From the NCBI RefSeq assembly GCF_014198245.1, contig NZ_JACIHE010000012.1:1-64000 (forward strand): a DNA stretch of 64,000 nucleotides, given 5' to 3'. Of this stretch, positions 61,162 through 64,000 are shown piece by piece; positions within the stretch are counted from its first letter, which is position 1; each line of letters starts with the position of its first letter. Position numbers and translations under genes: made by a program. Under the pieces are notes generated by a model that was not told where the DNA came from, made no database searches, and worked only from the letters and a program-made list of their open reading frames with translations. The stretch comes from Bradyrhizobium sp. cir1. GTDB lineage: Bacteria > Pseudomonadota > Alphaproteobacteria > Rhizobiales > Xanthobacteraceae.

Positions 61162-61178
61162 CCGGGGTGAAGCCCCGG
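61162..61178 (+). other. GC hairpin in the narK leader
   Basis: The 6-bp stem CCGGGG / CCCCGG has loop TGAAG and lies 36 bases after the hexaloop hairpin. It may be the attenuator relieved by NasT, though no U-tract follows. Confidence 0.45.
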
Positions 61179-61244
61179 AGCGCGCCTCCGTGACCGGCGG
61201 CAGAGCCTGCAACGACGCAGCGGTGAGACTGGAAGGGATAATGT

Positions 61245-62636
61245 ATGACCAAGAATTCGTCTCTAAGTCAGACTTGGATTTCTGACTGGCGCCCCGAAGA
61301 TGAGGCGTTCTGGAATGCGGGCGGCAAGACCATCGCCCGGCGTAACCTGATCTGGTCGATCGTGGCTGAACATATCGGCTTCTCGGTCTGGCTGATCTGG
61401 AGCATCGTAACCACCAAGCTGCCGCTGGCGGGCTTCCACTACAGCACGGACCAGCTGTTCCAGCTGGTTGCGGTGCCTGGGCTGATCGGCGCCTTCATGC
61501 GCTTTCCCTACACCTTCGCGGTGACGACCTTCGGCGGTCGCAACTGGACCATCTTCAGCGCGGCGATCCTGTTCATCCCGACGCTGTCGCTGGCCTATTT
61601 CGTCAGCCAGCCCGATACGCCGTTCTGGCTGATGCTGCTGGTCGCCTCCACCGCCGGCCTTGGCGGCGGCAATTTCGCCTCCAGCATGACCAACATCTCC
61701 TTCTTCTTCCCCGACCGGATGAAGGGCTGGGCGCTGGGGCTCAACGCCGCCGGCGGCAATATCGGTGTCTCCAGCGTGCAGCTCTTGACCCCGATCCTGA
61801 TGACGCTCGCCGTCATCAACCTGTTCCAGGCAAGCCCCGTCGACGGCATCTATCTCCAGAATGCCGGTCTGATGTGGGTGCTGCCGATCGCGATCGCGGT
61901 GTTCGGCGCGGTGTTCTTCATGAACAACCTGACCACGGCCAAGTCGTCGGTCAGGAATCAGCTCGCGGTGGTCAAGCGCAAGCACACCTGGATCATGGCG
62001 TACCTCTATATCGGCACGTTCGGGTCCTTCATCGGCTACTCCGCGGCGTTCCCGTTGCTGCTCAAGACGCAGTTTCCGTCGGTGACGATCTCGATCGCCT
62101 TCCTCGGGCCGCTGGTCGGGTCGCTGTCGCGTCCCTTCGGCGGCTGGCTCGCCGACAGGATCGGCGGCTCGGTCATCACCTTCTGGAATTTCATCGCGAT
62201 GGCGGCTGCGACGGTTGGTGCGCTCTATTTCGTCGGGCACAAGGACTTCATCGGCTTCCTGTCGATGTTCCTGATCCTGTTCGTGACGACGGGCATCGGC
62301 AACGGCTCCACCTACCGCATGATCCCCTCGATCTTCCGCGAGCAGAACCTGTTCAAGGTGCGCGGCAAGGGCGATGCGGCGCGCAGCGCTGCCCTGAAAA
62401 CGGCGAGCATCGAGAGCGGCGCGGCGGTCGGCTTCATCGGCGCGATCGGTGCCGTCGGCGGCTATCTGATCCCGAGCGGCTTCGGCAAGTCGATCGCCCT
62501 GACCGGCGGCCCGCAGCTCGCGCTCGCGATCTATCTCGCCTTCTACGCCTCCTGCCTCGGCCTGACCTGGTGGTTCTATCTGCGTCGCAGCCCGCAGGGT
62601 GAGGGCGCGGCGGGCCTCGCCGAAGCGCGAGTCTGA
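61245..62636 (+). CDS. narK: NarK-type nitrate/nitrite MFS transporter
   Basis: This 463-aa protein has 12 predicted helices and the two nitrate-signature regions: GLGGGNFASSMTNISFFFP (about 145-163) and GIGNGSTYRMIPSIF (about 353-367), with arginines expected to bind the anion. It imports nitrate and/or exports nitrite. In B. diazoefficiens the same order narK-bjgb-flp-nasC is linked to nitrate assimilation and NO detoxification. ATG 61245 follows GGAAGGGA. Confidence 0.94.
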   Translation: MTKNSSLSQTWISDWRPEDEAFWNAGGKTIARRNLIWSIVAEHIGFSVWLIWSIVTTKLPLAGFHYSTDQLFQLVAVPGLIGAFMRFPYTFAVTTFGGRNWTIFSAAILFIPTLSLAYFVSQPDTPFWLMLLVASTAGLGGGNFASSMTNISFFFPDRMKGWALGLNAAGGNIGVSSVQLLTPILMTLAVINLFQASPVDGIYLQNAGLMWVLPIAIAVFGAVFFMNNLTTAKSSVRNQLAVVKRKHTWIMAYLYIGTFGSFIGYSAAFPLLLKTQFPSVTISIAFLGPLVGSLSRPFGGWLADRIGGSVITFWNFIAMAAATVGALYFVGHKDFIGFLSMFLILFVTTGIGNGSTYRMIPSIFREQNLFKVRGKGDAARSAALKTASIESGAAVGFIGAIGAVGGYLIPSGFGKSIALTGGPQLALAIYLAFYASCLGLTWWFYLRRSPQGEGAAGLAEARV

Positions 62637-62654
62637 CACTTGGTACGAATCTCG

Positions 62655-62678
62655 CTTCTCCCCGTACGCGGGGAGAAG
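62655..62678 (+). other. Hairpin between narK and bjgb
   Basis: The 10-bp perfect stem CTTCTCCCCG / CGGGGAGAAG has loop TACG and starts 19 bases after the narK stop. It is of the dispersed-hairpin type seen at 105-127 and could reduce read-through into bjgb. Confidence 0.6.
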
Positions 62679-62707
62679 ACTCTCTGATGACGTTTGACCC
62701 ATGAACC

Positions 62708-62729
62708 TTGTCCGCAACGGCGCGGACAA
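62708..62729 (+). ncRNA. Hairpin with A1/G4 hexaloop before bjgb
   Basis: The 8-bp perfect stem UUGUCCGC / GCGGACAA carries loop AACGGC (A1, G4), the same loop signature as the 5' leader hairpins. It lies 30 bases before the bjgb ATG, after the preceding GC hairpin. It may be a second ANTAR target inside the operon, or a chance match. Confidence 0.4.
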
Positions 62730-62758
62730 AGGCAGACCGAAACAGACAGGAGAACATT

Positions 62759-63187
62759 ATGACGCCCGAACAGATTACCCTCATTCAGCAGAGCTTCGCC
62801 AAGGTCGCGCCGATTTCGGAAGCCGCCGCGGTGTTGTTCTACGATCGCCTGTTCGAGGTGGCGCCGTCCGTGCGCGTGATGTTTCCCGAGGACATGACCG
62901 AGCAGCGCAAGAAGCTGATGGGCATGCTCGCCGCCGTGGTCGGCGGCCTGTCGAACCTCGAGACGATTCTTCCCGCGGCCTCGGCGCTCGCCAAGCGTCA
63001 CGTCGCCTATGGCGCCAAGGCCGAGCACTACCCCGTGGTCGGCGCGACCTTGCTGTGGACCCTCGAGAAGGGTCTTGGCGAAGCCTGGACGCCCGAACTC
63101 GCTGCCGCCTGGACCGACGCCTACGGCGTGTTGTCCGGCTACATGATTTCCGAGGCCTACGGCGCACAGGCGCAGGCCGCCGAATAG
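62759..63187 (+). CDS. bjgb: Bjgb, single-domain haemoglobin
   Basis: This 142-aa globin has the haem proximal histidine H81 (KRHVAYGAK), B10 tyrosine Y28 (LFYDRLF) and a Gln at the E7 region (Q49), the distal pocket of bacterial single-domain haemoglobins related to flavohaemoglobin. Bjgb detoxifies nitric oxide formed during nitrate assimilation, with the reductase Flp as partner. ATG 62759 follows AGGAGA. It is preceded by two hairpins. Confidence 0.95.
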   Translation: MTPEQITLIQQSFAKVAPISEAAAVLFYDRLFEVAPSVRVMFPEDMTEQRKKLMGMLAAVVGGLSNLETILPAASALAKRHVAYGAKAEHYPVVGATLLWTLEKGLGEAWTPELAAAWTDAYGVLSGYMISEAYGAQAQAAE

Positions 63188-63197
63188 GAGATGCCTT

Positions 63198-64000
63198 GTG
63201 AGTGAACCGCTGGTCATCGTCGGTAACGGTATGGCGGCCGCGCGGCTTGTCGACGAACTCGCCAAGACCGCACTCGGCCGCTACGCGGTTGCCGTCATCG
63301 GCGATGAGCCGCGGCTCGCTTACAATCGCGTGCTGCTCTCCTCCGTGCTGGCCGGCGAGACCGGTTCGCACGAGATCGAGCTCAGGCCGGCCGACTGGTG
63401 GCGCGAACGCGGCATCACTGTGCGCTACGGCTATCGCGTCACCGAGATCGACACCGGCCGCCGCGAGCTCAAGATCGCCGGCGAAGAGAGTATGGAATAT
63501 TCCAAGCTCGTGCTCGCCACGGGATCGACGCCGCTGCGGCTCAACGTGCCGGGCGCCGATCTTGCCGGCGTGCACACGTTTCGCGATACGCGCGATGTCG
63601 ACCTGCTGCTGACGCTCGCGGCCGCGAAGAAGCGCGTCGTCGTGGTCGGCGGCGGTCTGCTCGGCCTCGAAGCCGCCTACGGCCTCGCCAAGGCCGGCGC
63701 GCCGGTGACGCTGCTGCATCTGATGGACCGGCTGATGGAGCGCCAGCTCGATGCACCCGCGGCCGACCTGCTCAAGACGCTGGTCGAGCGCAAGGGCATC
63801 CGCATTCTGCTCAATGCCAGCACGAAGTGCATCCATGGCGACGGCCACGTCGAGGCCGTCGAGCTTGCCGACGGCAGCCGGATCGAAGCCGATGCGGTGA
63901 TCTTCGCCGCCGGCATCAGGCCGAACGTTGCGCTGGCGAAGGAGGCGGGGATTGCGGTCAATCGCGGCGTTGTCGTCAACGATGTGATGCAGACCTCCTC
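63198..64000 (+). CDS. flp: Flp, FAD-dependent NAD(P)H oxidoreductase (partial, 3' end missing)
   Basis: The visible 267 residues hold the FAD-binding VIVGNGMAAARLVDEL at the N-terminus, NRVLLSSVLAGE, LVLATGSTPLRL and a second nucleotide-binding fold VVVVGGGLLGLEAAYGLAKAG (about 142-162), as in NirB/nitrite-reductase-type flavin subunits. Flp is thought to supply electrons to Bjgb and to the nitrate reductase NasC. The start GTG 63198 lies behind AGGAGATG and follows bjgb by 10 bp. The window ends inside the gene. Confidence 0.92.
   Translation, partial: MSEPLVIVGNGMAAARLVDELAKTALGRYAVAVIGDEPRLAYNRVLLSSVLAGETGSHEIELRPADWWRERGITVRYGYRVTEIDTGRRELKIAGEESMEYSKLVLATGSTPLRLNVPGADLAGVHTFRDTRDVDLLLTLAAAKKRVVVVGGGLLGLEAAYGLAKAGAPVTLLHLMDRLMERQLDAPAADLLKTLVERKGIRILLNASTKCIHGDGHVEAVELADGSRIEADAVIFAAGIRPNVALAKEAGIAVNRGVVVNDVMQTS

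Noticed and set aside
61263..62729. 488-aa minus-strand open frame
   Set aside because: It is the antisense of narK and is dominated by Arg/Asp/Glu/His repeats typical of shadow frames.

Overview
The window looks like a chromosomal segment of a Bradyrhizobium of the B. japonicum / B. diazoefficiens lineage. The G+C content is high and codon use favours GC in the third position. It carries the fixK2-rrp-fixJ-fixL / fixNOQP / fixGHIS block, and residue numbering fits the characterised proteins of that lineage: FixL haem ligand H200, R220 and phosphoacceptor H291; a 232-aa FixK2 with C183. The right end carries the narK-bjgb-flp nitrate-assimilation / NO-detoxification genes known from that species. 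No rRNA, tRNA, CRISPR array, IS element or prophage was recognised.

Layout. 0.2-9.6 kb: alkyl sulfatase, GT4 glycosyltransferase, ABC exporter, glycogen-debranching-type glycosidase, PRC-barrel protein and an MFS transporter. 9.6-22.8 kb: the microaerobic regulon. FixLJ senses low O2 and acts on fixK2; FixK2 boxes lie before fixNOQP (cbb3 oxidase), fixGHIS (oxidase maturation / copper delivery), a single-domain response regulator and, in degenerate form, a universal stress protein. 22.8-47.6 kb: a metabolic and regulatory mosaic with MFS, cupin, peroxiredoxin, LysR/patatin pair, MpaB-like protein, glycogen synthase, CoA-transferase, Zn-alcohol dehydrogenase, isopropylmalate-dehydrogenase-like enzyme, enoyl-CoA hydratase, L,D-transpeptidase, XRE and LysR regulators, CcdA, HAD phosphatase, MBL hydrolase, NDH-2, AraC regulator and HWE histidine kinase. 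47.7-54.3 kb: small secreted or membrane proteins behind divergent EcfG-like promoters, a TRAP transporter, a beta-lactamase-family hydrolase and an intradiol dioxygenase. 54.3-64 kb: nitrate/nitrite module with a PP2C-Ser/Thr kinase fusion and a formate/nitrite-family channel on the minus strand, facing an ABC nitrate importer and narK-bjgb-flp on the plus strand; flp runs off the end.

The most interesting signal is regulatory. Three transcripts of the nitrate module (FNT channel, ABC importer, narK operon) each show a sigma-54-like -24/-12 promoter, and at the predicted 5' end of each RNA a small hairpin with a six-base loop carrying A at position 1 and G at position 4, the signature of ANTAR-protein (NasT/NasR) targets. 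About 95-100 bp upstream lie tandem GCAC-N7-GTGC NtrC-like sites; one pair sits midway between the divergent FNT and ABC promoters and is apparently shared. This implies layered control by NtrC/RpoN and then NasT antitermination. The PP2C-kinase fusion on the same strand behind the channel suggests a further, post-translational layer.

Palindromic intergenic repeats of several families occur throughout. Products are assigned from recognisable motifs and gene order only; no database search was run.
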